A DNA stretch of 64,000 nt from Candidatus Eiseniibacteriota bacterium (lineage in GTDB: Bacteria > Eisenbacteria > RBG-16-71-46): NCBI GenBank assembly GCA_016215625.1, contig JACRIW010000081.1, forward strand, positions 62,001-126,000, given 5' to 3'. Within the stretch, counting starts at the first letter, position 1, and every line of letters starts with the position of its first letter. A program made the position numbers and the translations under genes. This document shows, in pieces, positions 36,001-43,494 of this stretch. The notes below the pieces were generated by a model that ran no database searches, was not told where the DNA came from, and saw nothing but the letters and a program-made list of their open reading frames with translations.

Positions 36001-38424
36001 GTCGAAGGACGCGTGGACTTCCGCAGCAAGTCCGACGGCGAACTCGGCGGCTACCCGCGCGACCGCTTCATGGACGCGCTCGGCGACGTCGCGTTCGACT
36101 CCGACAGCGGCAAGACCTCGGGCGGCGCACGCGGCGCGCTGTTCGGCACGGGCGAAGTCGGCCACCTCGGCTCGCTCACGCTGCGCTACGACACGCAGGC
36201 CGATCCCGACCGCCGCTTCATGCGCGACATCCGTCCGGACGACGGATACGACGTGTGGGGCGACGCTTCGCTGCTCGAGTTCGGCGCCCGCAGCCGCAGC
36301 CGCCTCTACGCGCGGCTCGACCGCGGCGAGTCGTTCGCGATGTTCGGCGACCTCTCGACGCCTCGCGCCGAAGCGCAGCAGCTCGGCGCCTTCGACCGCA
36401 GCGTGAACGGCGCCATGGGCCGCATGCAGGCCGGCGCGCTCGAGTTCTCGGGCTTCGCCAGCCGCGGCACGAGCCACCAGCAGATCGACGAGATCGCCGG
36501 CATGGGCGTCTCGGGTCCGTACGCGCTCTCGCGCACGGACGCCGTGATGAACAGCGAGCGCGTCGAACTCGTGACGCGCGACCGCAGCCAGAGCGCGCGC
36601 ATCCTCGCCCGCGTGCCGATGACGCGGTTCGTGGACTACACCGTCGAAGCGTTCACGGGACGGCTGCTGTTCCGCCGTCCGGTGCCGAGCCTCGATCACG
36701 ACCTGAACCCGGTGTTCGTGCGCGTGACGTACGAGACCGAGTCCACGGGTGACGAGTACTGGCTCGCGGGCGGCCGTGCGGCGCTGCACGCCGGCGGCCT
36801 CACCGTGGGCGGCTCGTTCGCGCGCGACGACGATCCCGCGCACGCGCGCGACCTCGCCAGCATCGACGCACGATTCACGCCGATCGCGGGCGTGTCGCTC
36901 GTCGCGGAGTTCGCGCGCACGGATTCCGCGCGCGGCGGACTCGAAAGCGGGAACACCGACGCGAAGCGCGCCGAGCTGACGGCGGTGCGCGGCGGCTCCA
37001 GCCTGCGCGCTTGGGGCTTGCGCGTGGACTCGGGCTTCGACAATGCGAGCGCGGGCGTGAGCCCGGGCCGCGAGGAGTTGGGCGGCACGGCGCGCTTCGC
37101 CGTGGGCGCGAAGACGGCGCTGTTCGCGACCGCGCTCCGCACCCGCGACATCGTCACCGACGGCCAGCGCCAGGGGCTCGACGCCGGCGTCTCGCAGGTG
37201 ATGGGCAAGTACCTCACGGCCGAGGCGGCGTTCCGCTCGGCGGAAGAAACGAACATCGCGGCGAGCGCGCTCACCGCGGGCGCCACGCCGAGCGAGACCC
37301 GCAGCGTGCGCGGCCGGCTCACGGCTTCGTTCCCGGGCCTGCGCAAGGCGACGGCGTTCGGCGAGTTCGAACAGGATCTCGAGGTCACGGCGCAGCGCCG
37401 CGCCGCGGTCGGGGCCGACGTGCCGCTCGTGAAGAGCGTCCGCGCGTACCTGCGCCACGAGAACATCGCCTCGTTCGCCGGGCCGTTCGCGCTCAACGAA
37501 ACCCTGCAGCAGGCGAACACGGTGGTCGGGTTGAGCGGCGACGGCAGCCGCGACCTCTACGGCGAGTACCGCGCGCGCGACGCCTTCTCGGGACGCGACG
37601 CCGTGGCGGCGATCGGCCTGCGTCATCGCTGGGAGATCGAACGCGGCCTGTTCGTCGACGGCGCGCTGGAGCGCGTCAGCCCCGTGCGCGGCGCCGGCCC
37701 CGAGGCCAATGCGATGGCGTTCGGCGTCGAGTACACGCGCGACCCGCTCTGGAAGGGCACGGCACGGGCGGAGCTGCACGCCACGCCCGGCGAGAGCCAC
37801 TGGCTGCTCAGCGGCGGAGTCGCGCGCAAGCTCACGCGGGACTTCACCGCGCTCGGCCGCGGTCAGTGGACCGAAACGGGCACCGACGACGAGATGCGCG
37901 CGCGTCTCGGCGTCGCGTACCGCCGCACCGACGACAACCGTCTCGACGCGCTCGCGCGCTACGAGTTCGGCCGACTGCACGGGCGGATGGGCGGCATGGA
38001 CTACCGCCACGAGCACATCGCCTCCGGACACGCGGCGTGGCAGGCGAACCGTGCGCTCGCCGTGGACGGGCAGCTGGCGCTGCGCTGGCTCGAACAGCGC
38101 GAGTCGCGCTTCAAGGCCATGACCGCCGTGCAGCTCGCCGCCGGACGCGCGCGGTGGCAGTTCTCACCGCCGTGGGATGCGGGCCTGACCGGCCGCGTGC
38201 TCACGTCGAATCACTTCGACGAGAAGCAGTTCGGCGCCGGCGTCGAACTCGGCCGTGCGCTGGCGAAGAACCTGCGCGCGGCGGCGGGCTGGAACGTGTT
38301 CGGGTTCCGCTCGGCCGGCCTCGCGGCCGCCGACGTGACCGACGCCGGCCCGTACGTGTCGTTCGGTTGGAAGTTCGACGAGACGCTCTTCGGCGGTCTC
38401 GCGAAGGGAGGGGATGCCCAGTGA
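30028..38424 (+). CDS. giant surface protein: DUF11 repeats, SdrD-B-like domain and outer-membrane barrel
   Basis: A 2798-residue protein. Signal peptide residues 1-33 (L-L-A-L-T-L-S-A-A, cleavage near A-Q-A). Residues about 35-495 are an uncharacterised beta-rich head. Ten DUF11-type repeats of 123-138 residues follow (about 498-1760), with key residues near 502, 640, 769, 894, 1020, 1143, 1267, 1391, 1515 and 1641. A SdrD-B-like domain (I-T-G-K-L-Y-V-D-C-D, 1771-1845) and a link lead to a barrel from about 1990 to 2798, with alternating strands and G-R-L-L-F-R-R-P-V-P-S-L-D. So stalk and membrane anchor appear in one chain. GTG 30028 is chosen because it precedes the signal peptide and has GAGG upstream. 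It overlaps the OmpA gene. Confidence 0.85.
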   Translation: MTQSPFRLPLRRVRLLCSALLALTLSAAPERAQAEGSATLTQSGGYRPFLEYRNDFTQNSALQRRTIVKVYAAAGDTILLGSSANGVGAGRIRWRQPSGAAGLASASIGVIATLAQEQAGPLPNAGGFRPAAIPVTAGQAGVWEISFVSPDSTSDFNPPQVPVGNAWTQRADVGYVCAWDVTVRNSAGVTVPGRAFVTNLAMNMGGPGASLSSQVWLQTRDGFRYRVDVNGAQPFGFHLFANNKGFKDALGLPLYHSVELAGSRVQNPDFADTPADVTHKIFFNSPALDLPSSAASASGPTWLLTTPFVATVSNFRFVGRDGTEGQAAAGIGGIFSFQSTGVGNFVVRIDLDGDGNFAGAVDRALVGVASVGTNSIPWDGLDGLGRRANPSGDPSNVFARVTLLGGEVHFPYIDAENNVNGIVIERQTGAGAPDYTIYYDDRPVGGAASLPPTGENSLSGGHRWSSFLGDVRGMDTWTYVPGATLELETEVVVRDADLELVSKTHSPDPFVAGQTVGWTIVARNNGPDSVFAAAVLDTVDARVSNVTLAGSSNVGGTILGTSVTGQVFRATMDLPPGGTATFQLAGTLSPSASGALLNRALALRGDDQGDADDPLRIGAGNNSKRDTAQVIPAAPDVALDKSHTGATFTLGTRATWNFAITNLGNLATTGDVVVRDTLPAGIKAAGASSNDRHWSFAISPDSSIVTATYDVPVAISASTGFALDVFVLEQAVPSVTNFATASTPGDDDPTNDRDSDTVPIAARTDLAIDKSHATAPFVVGSNGVWTFTVSNLGPASSLGTTTVVDTLPAGTTYVSGFGEGWLVTHSGGIVNARYLPAIPPGESRSFAVTVAVNAVAYPAVTNAAVVVNPTDLNPDNNRDTDTVPVAGLVNLAIDKSHAVTPWQAGSTGVYDIAVSNTGNIPSSGTITVRDTLPVGLTFSSAAPQSPWTITHAGGIVTATTNAAIAAGGTSSFSFTVNVFPAAFPSVTNVATVEGGGDGDPFDNRDADPTNVLGQPDMAIDKSHSGSFTAGADANWRVFVQNLGNANAVQPVVRDTLPAGVSFISGTGASWTFVAVGQVVTASYSGTLVPNATSLFTLNVHLDVNVPTTLTNVAAVEVPGDSDPSNNRDTDAASVNLLPDLTLDKSHTGSFAIGTNGTWTVTVTNLGPGATTSAFAVLDTLPAGVTFVSGSGAGWTFAHSNGIVTAGHTGVLAANANTSFTLTVLVGQAAYPQVTNVAAVIDGGDVTPGNNRDTDTVPVLGAPNLTIDKRHTTAFVAPGAGTYTMVLTNVGTLPTSGTITVRDTLPAGLTFTSGAGALFSVNAAGAIVTATTNAVIAAGDSAKFDVVVAVAQEAVPGVTNAAVVSGGGDITPIDNRDVDPTPVAGSPDLVIDKTHPGTFTPGLLSNWRVEVRNLGTVATTGATVVRDTLPAGVTFASANGTGWTFSVTGQVVVATHGGTIAANATTFFLVNVRPTAQAVPSVTNVATVTTPGDGNPGNDRDTDTAPVNALPDLALFKRHTGALSVDGTTLYTLTVRNVGAGPTYDISTVLDTLPIGVSYLRTESGDAGWTVASFGRIVSGQYAPVIAPGDSVSFTFVASISAAAAPEAINSAVVTTPGDGNPANDRAVDRAPVDFRSLLTVNKTASPELVQLGDVVTYAVQVRNDGNVAVGDLVVNDRLPAGFVYLPGSATVDGRTIADPTGAPGPQLAFPIGFLGAADDLTLRYRVAVGAGANMGRNVNVAVAQSVQRDQTSPPSSAAVEVRGGVFADEGIITGKLYVDCDCEHDGAQGHEELGIPGVRLYLEDGTSVVTDVEGKFHFPNVRPRTHVVRVDVSTLPKGAKLAAFGTRHAGESTSQFVDLHKGELFRVDFAEVSHDPAVLAQVKARRERGEVGGTFVTSTVTAGGATDRLTVTRDVNGATASGGMDIPAAVASGERTVQVISGGGAASEANAAGGAGGDERVIVRISNEHGRVDTMLAVFPTPKAKFQMSGLVEGRVDFRSKSDGELGGYPRDRFMDALGDVAFDSDSGKTSGGARGALFGTGEVGHLGSLTLRYDTQADPDRRFMRDIRPDDGYDVWGDASLLEFGARSRSRLYARLDRGESFAMFGDLSTPRAEAQQLGAFDRSVNGAMGRMQAGALEFSGFASRGTSHQQIDEIAGMGVSGPYALSRTDAVMNSERVELVTRDRSQSARILARVPMTRFVDYTVEAFTGRLLFRRPVPSLDHDLNPVFVRVTYETESTGDEYWLAGGRAALHAGGLTVGGSFARDDDPAHARDLASIDARFTPIAGVSLVAEFARTDSARGGLESGNTDAKRAELTAVRGGSSLRAWGLRVDSGFDNASAGVSPGREELGGTARFAVGAKTALFATALRTRDIVTDGQRQGLDAGVSQVMGKYLTAEAAFRSAEETNIAASALTAGATPSETRSVRGRLTASFPGLRKATAFGEFEQDLEVTAQRRAAVGADVPLVKSVRAYLRHENIASFAGPFALNETLQQANTVVGLSGDGSRDLYGEYRARDAFSGRDAVAAIGLRHRWEIERGLFVDGALERVSPVRGAGPEANAMAFGVEYTRDPLWKGTARAELHATPGESHWLLSGGVARKLTRDFTALGRGQWTETGTDDEMRARLGVAYRRTDDNRLDALARYEFGRLHGRMGGMDYRHEHIASGHAAWQANRALAVDGQLALRWLEQRESRFKAMTAVQLAAGRARWQFSPPWDAGLTGRVLTSNHFDEKQFGAGVELGRALAKNLRAAAGWNVFGFRSAGLAAADVTDAGPYVSFGWKFDETLFGGLAKGGDAQ
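31516..35310 (+). repeat. ten tandem DUF11-type coding repeats
   Basis: Each unit begins with a D-K-S-H-like tetrapeptide and ends with G-D-x-x-P-x-N-N-R-D-T-D-T-V-P-like residues. The distances between successive tetrapeptide positions are 414, 387, 375, 378, 369, 372, 372, 372 and 378 bases, all multiples of three. Inner units are most alike; the first and last are divergent. Confidence 0.85.
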
Positions 38425-39602
38425 ATCGCACGCACACGCTGATCCGCTCGCTGTTCACGCTCGGCATCCTGTTCGCACCCTTCTCGGCGGCGCCGGCCTC
38501 CGCCGCCGCGAGCGACGGGCTTCCCGCCACGCTGCACGCTCCGGCGCAGCGCATGAGCGACGAAGTGATCGCCGCGGACTTGGCGGCGATCGACGGCTGC
38601 CGCGCCGCGCTCGCCACCGCGGTGCAGGAGAAGGGCCCGCAGCCGTGGCGCCAGGCGTTCGCCGCCGCGTGGCTCGACGCCGCGCGCACGGAGTACACCG
38701 ATCACGACCGCACGGGCTTCGCCGAAGGCGCTTACCAGCGCGCGCTCGCGATCGTCCGCGAGATCGAATCGGGCGCCGCGCCGGTGGACCACCAGTCGGT
38801 GCCCGTCGCGGCCGACAGCATTCCCGGCAGCATGCGCGTGAAGCCGGAGCTGTGGACGGAACTGCAGCGCCTCAAGCGCCACGAGGGCTTCAAGTGCGCC
38901 GAGGTGCAGATCGCGCGCATGGAAGTGCAGCTCGCGTGGACGGGCAACGAGCAGGTGGACATGGGTGACTGCCACGCCTCGCCGCATCTCGCCGAGGCGC
39001 AGCGCCTCGCGTCGGAAGCGCGGGCCCTGGAAGAAGTGTGCAACGTCACGCCCGTTCCGCCGGCGCCCAAGCCCGTCGTGGTCGAGACGCCGAAGCCGGC
39101 CGTCCCGACGCGTGAAGAGCTGCGCATTCCGCGCAACGTCCACTTCGCGCTCGACAAGCACTTCATCTCGGCCGAATCGCGCAAGGTCATCGAAGGCATC
39201 GTGGCGCTCCTCCAGAAGTACCCGAGCATCCGCGTGCGCCTCGAGGGCCACACCGACTCGCGCGCGAGCGTCGCGTACAACCTGGCGCTGTCGCAGCGCC
39301 GCGTGAACGCGACGAAGGCGGTGTTCCTCGCCCTCGGCGTGGACTCCACGCGCATCAGCACGGACTTCAAGGGCAAGGGCGACCTGTACGCCGAGGAGAA
39401 GGACACCCGCGGCTTCGCGCTCAACCGCCGCGTCGAGATGGTGTTCGTGGACTCGGACGGACGCGACATCAAGGGCGAGCGCCAGGAAGGCGACCTGCAG
39501 CTCGAAGGCACGACGCCGGTGCAGCCGAAGAAGCCCGCGGTGAAGAAGCCGGCCGCGAAGCCGGCCGCGAAGCCCGCGGCGCCCGCGAAGCCGAAGCCGT
39601 AG
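38421..39602 (+). CDS. OmpA-family outer-membrane/peptidoglycan-binding protein
   Basis: Periplasmic or outer-membrane protein of 393 residues. Signal peptide about 1-33. Residues about 45-140 form an alpha-helical region. A Pro-rich linker (P-P-A-P-K-P-V-V-V-E-T-P) precedes the OmpA domain from about 234, with F-A-L-D-K-H-F, E-G-H-T-D-S-R and L-S-Q-R-R-V; D279 and R294 are the peptidoglycan-contacting residues. The last 30 residues are Lys/Ala/Pro repeats. It would tether the coupled barrel protein to the wall. GTG 38421 overlaps the upstream stop (GTGA) and has GGGAGGGG ahead. Confidence 0.9.
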   Translation: MNRTHTLIRSLFTLGILFAPFSAAPASAAASDGLPATLHAPAQRMSDEVIAADLAAIDGCRAALATAVQEKGPQPWRQAFAAAWLDAARTEYTDHDRTGFAEGAYQRALAIVREIESGAAPVDHQSVPVAADSIPGSMRVKPELWTELQRLKRHEGFKCAEVQIARMEVQLAWTGNEQVDMGDCHASPHLAEAQRLASEARALEEVCNVTPVPPAPKPVVVETPKPAVPTREELRIPRNVHFALDKHFISAESRKVIEGIVALLQKYPSIRVRLEGHTDSRASVAYNLALSQRRVNATKAVFLALGVDSTRISTDFKGKGDLYAEEKDTRGFALNRRVEMVFVDSDGRDIKGERQEGDLQLEGTTPVQPKKPAVKKPAAKPAAKPAAPAKPKP

Positions 39603-39628
39603 CTTCGGCGAAGACTCACGCGACGACG

Positions 39629-39667
39629 ACCGGCGTCCGCCACCACGGCGGGCGCCGGTTCGTTCTT
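39629..39667 (+). terminator. hairpin terminator after the OmpA gene
   Basis: Thirteen-base arms (39629-39641, 39647-39659) with one G-T pair, followed by TCGTTCTT. It separates the first barrel/OmpA unit from the following DUF11 genes. Confidence 0.65.
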
Positions 39668-39768
39668 CCGAGCCGGACGCCCCCCACCGGCAGCGACAGC
39701 ACGCATCCGGCCGGGCGCGAACCGCCGTGCATCCCGCCACTTCGGCCGGGCAAAGTGCGATTGATCGC

Positions 39769-39797
39769 TAAAGCTTTCCCGCCCTCCGGCCCGATAC
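39769..39797 (+). promoter_or_regulatory. sigma28-like promoter element
   Basis: TAAAGCTT (39769-39776) and CCCGATAC (39790-39797) resemble the FliA consensus TAAAGTTT and GCCGATAA, but the spacing is 13 rather than 11. It sits in the 383-base gap at 39603-39985; a leader of about 180 bases follows. No flagellar gene is in the window. Confidence 0.3.
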
Positions 39798-39985
39798 CGG
39801 ACGTGGCAGGCATCCGACTCCCGGCTTACGGCCCCTCAGCCAAGCGTCGGGTGATCGACACCTTGGGAATGCCCACTCTGAACCGCCGGAGCCTCGCCAT
39901 TGGTCCGTCTCGATCCATGCCTTGGGGCGTGGCGAGCGGGCTCGTGTTCGTCCGTATCCACGGACTTACCAGGGAGGTTCTGGAG

Positions 39986-40492
39986 ATGCGTGCATTCCTC
40001 ACGCGCGGCCTGTTGGCCGTGCTCACCGCCGTGGCGTCGTTCGGCCCGGCGATGGCCCAGGTCGACAACCCCGTGCACGTCGCGCTCACCGCGCAGCGCG
40101 TGACGGTGGTGAACGGCCGCGAGACGTTCGCTCCGGCGAACCAGGCGAAGCCCGGCGAAGTGCTCGTCTACCGCGCCACGTGCAGCAACGATGGGCACGA
40201 GACGGTGCACTCGGTCATGGCGACGCTGCCGATCCCGGCAGGCCTCGAGTACCTCCCGCGCACCGCGGCTCCCGCGGTCGTGCAGGCGTCGCTCGACGGC
40301 AAGACCTTCGCGCCGGTGCCGCTCGTGCGGCGCGTGCGCGGAGCCGACGGCCGCGAAGTGGTGCAGGAGGTCCCGGCCTCCGAATACCGCTTCCTGCGCT
40401 GGTCGGTCGGGACGCTCGCTCCGAAGGCCGCCCGCACGGTGACCGCTCGCGCCCGCGTGGCGCCGGTGCAGGTCGCCGCGCTCGTGCGCTGA
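39986..40492 (+). CDS. small secreted single-domain DUF11-like protein
   Basis: A 168-residue exported protein. Signal peptide 1-24, cleaved near A-M-A-Q. The mature part has the DUF11 pattern: V-L-V-Y-R-A-T-C-S-N-D-G-H, then L-P-I-P-A-G-L-E-Y-L-P, and L-R-W-S-V-G-T-L. One DUF11 domain and no barrel or anchor. It may be a subunit or cap for the longer DUF11 proteins. Start ATG 39986 has GGGAGG upstream. It is 161 bases ahead of the next DUF11 gene. Confidence 0.82.
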   Translation: MRAFLTRGLLAVLTAVASFGPAMAQVDNPVHVALTAQRVTVVNGRETFAPANQAKPGEVLVYRATCSNDGHETVHSVMATLPIPAGLEYLPRTAAPAVVQASLDGKTFAPVPLVRRVRGADGREVVQEVPASEYRFLRWSVGTLAPKAARTVTARARVAPVQVAALVR

Positions 40493-40530
40493 CCGCGCGA
40501 AGAACGCCCGCTCACTCCAAACCACCGCCG

Positions 40531-40548
40531 CCGTCACTCGCGTGACGG
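40531..40548 (+). other. hairpin in the gap between DUF11 genes
   Basis: Seven-base arms CCGTCAC (40531-40537) and GTGACGG (40542-40548) around a TCGC loop. No T-tract follows, so it may be an attenuator or processing site. Confidence 0.4.
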
Positions 40549-40653
40549 TGCGCGCACGCACGTGCTCCCGCACGCGTGCTCGCGCCGCACGGGTGTGACG
40601 CGGCATCCCGAAGCTGCGTCGTTCGGAACTCACTCCACCCTCGGAGAGTGCTC

Positions 40654-43251
40654 ATGAACATCGCGATGCTCGCCGGCGCGCTGCGCCGGCAGATCCTCGC
40701 TCTCGGTGGCGCCTCGCTCGGCCTGATGCTGGCCGCCGCGATCGCGCACGCCGCGCCGCCGGCCGGTACGCCGATCGGCAACCAGGCCACGGCCACGTAT
40801 CTCGACGCCACGTCGAACAGCTACACCGTCAACTCGAACCCGGTCGTCACGGTCGTGCAGCAGGTGGCCAGCTTCACGCTGACCGCTCCCGGCTCGCGCC
40901 TCGCCGCTCCGGGCGCGCAGGCGGTGCTGCCGCACGTGATCCAGAACACGGGCAACGGCACGGACTCGCTGTCGCTCTCGCTCGTGAACCTCGCGGGTGA
41001 CGACTTCGACCTGACGGGCCTCGCGATCTACGCCGACGCGAACGGCAACGGCGTGCCGGACAACTTCACGCCGCTCACGAACACCGGCCCGATCGCCGCG
41101 GGCGGCTTCTTCCGCTTCGTCATCGCGGGCTCGGTCCCCGGCACGCAGCTGTCGGGTGACGTCTCGCGCGTGCGCATCAGCGCGGTGAGCACGTTCGACG
41201 CCGGACAGAGCGCGTTCAACGACGACGTCGTCACGGTCACGGGCAACGCCGTGCTGAACGTGACGAAGGCGATCAGCGCCTCGAACGGCCCGAGCCCCAG
41301 CGGTCCGTACACGTACACGTTGACCTATACGAACGCCGGCAACGCGACCGCGACCAACGTCCGCTTCACGGACGTGATCCCGGCCGGCATGACGTACGTC
41401 GCCGGCAGCGCGCGCTGGAGCGGCTTCGCCGGCGCGCTGTCGGACGCCGACTCGGCCGACGTGCAGGGCGCGGGCCTCAACACCGTGCGCTTCGACCACA
41501 ACGTCGCCACCCCGGGCGCCGCGACCGCGATCCTGGGCAGCATCGCTCCGGGCGCGAGCGGAACGGTGACGTTCCAGGTCAACGTGAACCCGAACCTCGC
41601 GTCGCAGGTGATCAACAACTCGGCGCGCTTCGCCTACTTCGACGGCGCCGCGAACGCCGGCCCGTTCTACACGAACGTCGCGCCGTTCACCGTGGACCTG
41701 TCGGTGGCCTTCACGTTCACGGGCCAGACGGTCGCGAGCGCGCTGCAGGGCTCGACGGTCACGTTCGCGAACCATCTCGTGAACACGGGCAACGACTTCG
41801 ACACGTTCGACGTCACGTACGCGATGGGCTCGTTCCCGGCCGGCAGCACGCCGACGCTGTACCAGTCGAACGGCATCGCGCTGATGACCGACACGAACGG
41901 CAACGGCATCCCCGACACCGGTCCGATCGCGCCGGGCGGTTCGTACGACGTGATCCTGCGCGTGCAGCTGCCCTCGGGCGTCTCGGGCGGTCCGTACACG
42001 CTGACCAAGACGGCGACCTCGTTCGCGAATCCCGCCGTCTCGCACACCGCGACCGACGTCCTCACCACGGTCGTCGGCAACACCGTGGACCTCACGAACA
42101 ACTCCGCCCTGCCGGGCGCTCCGGGCGCCGGCGCCGGTCCCGAAGCCCTGTTCGTGATCCGCAACACGACGAACCCGAACGCGACCACGCGCTTCACGCT
42201 CGTCGTGAACAACACGAGCGCGCAGGCCGACCAGTTCGACCTCGCCGCGAGCACGAACTCGACGTTCGCCTCGCTCGTGCTGCCGGCCGGCTGGACGGTG
42301 ACGTTCCGCAACGGCGCGAACAACGTGATCACGAGCACGTCGTCCATCGCGGCGAACTCGTCCGAGACCGTGTACGCGGACGTGGACGTGCCCGCGGGCT
42401 TCGCGGCGGGCGACATCGAGCTGTACTTCCGCGCGCGTTCGGCCACCTCGGGCGCCTCGGACGCGATCCACGACCAGGTGCGCGTGAACGCGGTGCGTTC
42501 GCTCGCGCTGGTGCCGAACAACTCCGCGCAGGTGATCCCGGGCGGCTTCATCGTGTACACGCACACGCTCGCGAACACCGGCAACGTCACGGAAGGCGCC
42601 GCCGGTTCGAACGTCGCGCTGGCGCGCGCCGACGACCAGGCGGGCTGGAGCTCGGCGATCTACTGGGACACGAACAACAGCGGCGGCTTCGACCCGGCCG
42701 ACCAGCCCATCGCGGATCTCTCCTCGATCGGCGGTCTCGCGGCGGGTACGTCCGTGCGCCTGTTCGTGCAGGTGTTCGCTCCGTCGGGCGCTCCGCTCGG
42801 CCAGCTGAACACGACGACGGTCACGGCCACGACGACGAACCTCACGTACGTCTCGGCGGTCCCCGCGGTGGTCTCGGCGCTCGACGCGACCCAGATCATC
42901 AACGGCCAGGTGACCATCACGAAGTACCAGTCGCTCGACGTGGACTGCAGCGGTTCGGCGGACAGCACGTTCACCACGCTCAACCTCGCCTACGGCGCGG
43001 TGCCGGGCGCGTGCATCCGCTACCGCATCGTCGTCACGAACGTCGGCACGCAGAACGTGACCGGCGTGGTGGTGAACGACGCGACCCCGGCGAACACGGT
43101 GTCGTGGAACGCGGCCACCGCGACGACCTCGGTGGGCACGCTGTCCGTGCCGGCCGACGGTGCGTCGGGCGGCGTGACGGCCACGGTCGGCGTGCTCGGA
43201 CCGGGACAGTCCGCGGTCATCGAGTTCAGCGTCCGGATCAACTTCCCCTGA
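40654..43251 (+). CDS. secreted DUF11 protein without a barrel
   Basis: An 865-residue exported protein. Signal peptide about 1-34. The mature N-terminus A-P-P-A-G-T-P-I-G-N-Q-A-T-A-T-Y begins a module that reappears in the next gene. A DUF11 domain at about 208-315 contains Y-T-Y-T-L-T-Y-T-N-A-G-N. Middle Ig-like domains follow, with D-x-N-G-N-G-x-P-D loops likely to bind calcium. A final DUF11 domain (about 753-865) ends V-I-E-F-S-V-R-I. It is Asn/Thr-rich and has no membrane anchor, so it is probably surface-bound through a partner. ATG 40654 has GGAGAG upstream. Confidence 0.85.
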   Translation: MNIAMLAGALRRQILALGGASLGLMLAAAIAHAAPPAGTPIGNQATATYLDATSNSYTVNSNPVVTVVQQVASFTLTAPGSRLAAPGAQAVLPHVIQNTGNGTDSLSLSLVNLAGDDFDLTGLAIYADANGNGVPDNFTPLTNTGPIAAGGFFRFVIAGSVPGTQLSGDVSRVRISAVSTFDAGQSAFNDDVVTVTGNAVLNVTKAISASNGPSPSGPYTYTLTYTNAGNATATNVRFTDVIPAGMTYVAGSARWSGFAGALSDADSADVQGAGLNTVRFDHNVATPGAATAILGSIAPGASGTVTFQVNVNPNLASQVINNSARFAYFDGAANAGPFYTNVAPFTVDLSVAFTFTGQTVASALQGSTVTFANHLVNTGNDFDTFDVTYAMGSFPAGSTPTLYQSNGIALMTDTNGNGIPDTGPIAPGGSYDVILRVQLPSGVSGGPYTLTKTATSFANPAVSHTATDVLTTVVGNTVDLTNNSALPGAPGAGAGPEALFVIRNTTNPNATTRFTLVVNNTSAQADQFDLAASTNSTFASLVLPAGWTVTFRNGANNVITSTSSIAANSSETVYADVDVPAGFAAGDIELYFRARSATSGASDAIHDQVRVNAVRSLALVPNNSAQVIPGGFIVYTHTLANTGNVTEGAAGSNVALARADDQAGWSSAIYWDTNNSGGFDPADQPIADLSSIGGLAAGTSVRLFVQVFAPSGAPLGQLNTTTVTATTTNLTYVSAVPAVVSALDATQIINGQVTITKYQSLDVDCSGSADSTFTTLNLAYGAVPGACIRYRIVVTNVGTQNVTGVVVNDATPANTVSWNAATATTSVGTLSVPADGASGGVTATVGVLGPGQSAVIEFSVRINFP

Positions 43252-43254
43252 GAA

Positions 43255-43406
43255 CGCCCTCCGGAGGGCGGGGCCGCGAGGCTCCGCCCGAACCGGCGGG
43301 CACCTCGGGCCCGGAGGGCCCGAACCTCCCAGAGGAAGCGCCGAGCGTGAGGGGACGGAACCTCTCGCGAACGGTGGGGAGTCACGCCGGCAGGCCGTGA
43401 TTCCCC
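43255..43406 (+). repeat. cluster of GC-rich hairpins between DUF11 and the second barrel gene
   Basis: The stretch contains a 16-base palindrome (43255-43270), hairpin arms at 43267-43275/43280-43288, a perfect TCGGGCCC/GGGCCCGA hairpin (43305-43323), and GGGGAGTCACG/CGTGATTCCCC (43376-43406, one G-T pair). No known riboswitch was recognised. Confidence 0.6.
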
Positions 43407-43494
43407 GGCATCCGCTCCGCGGCGCCGGCCGGACCGGGAACCCTGGCCCGGACACCGGTCCGGCGCCCGCGGGGCAACGGAAGGCATCATCCGC

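Noticed and set aside
31792-38031. Minus-strand open frame across the first giant gene
   Set aside because: Same antisense effect; its translation has no recognisable domain.
43324-43494. Cobalamin or other riboswitch in the structured gap
   Set aside because: Hairpins are present, but conserved riboswitch core sequences could not be matched.
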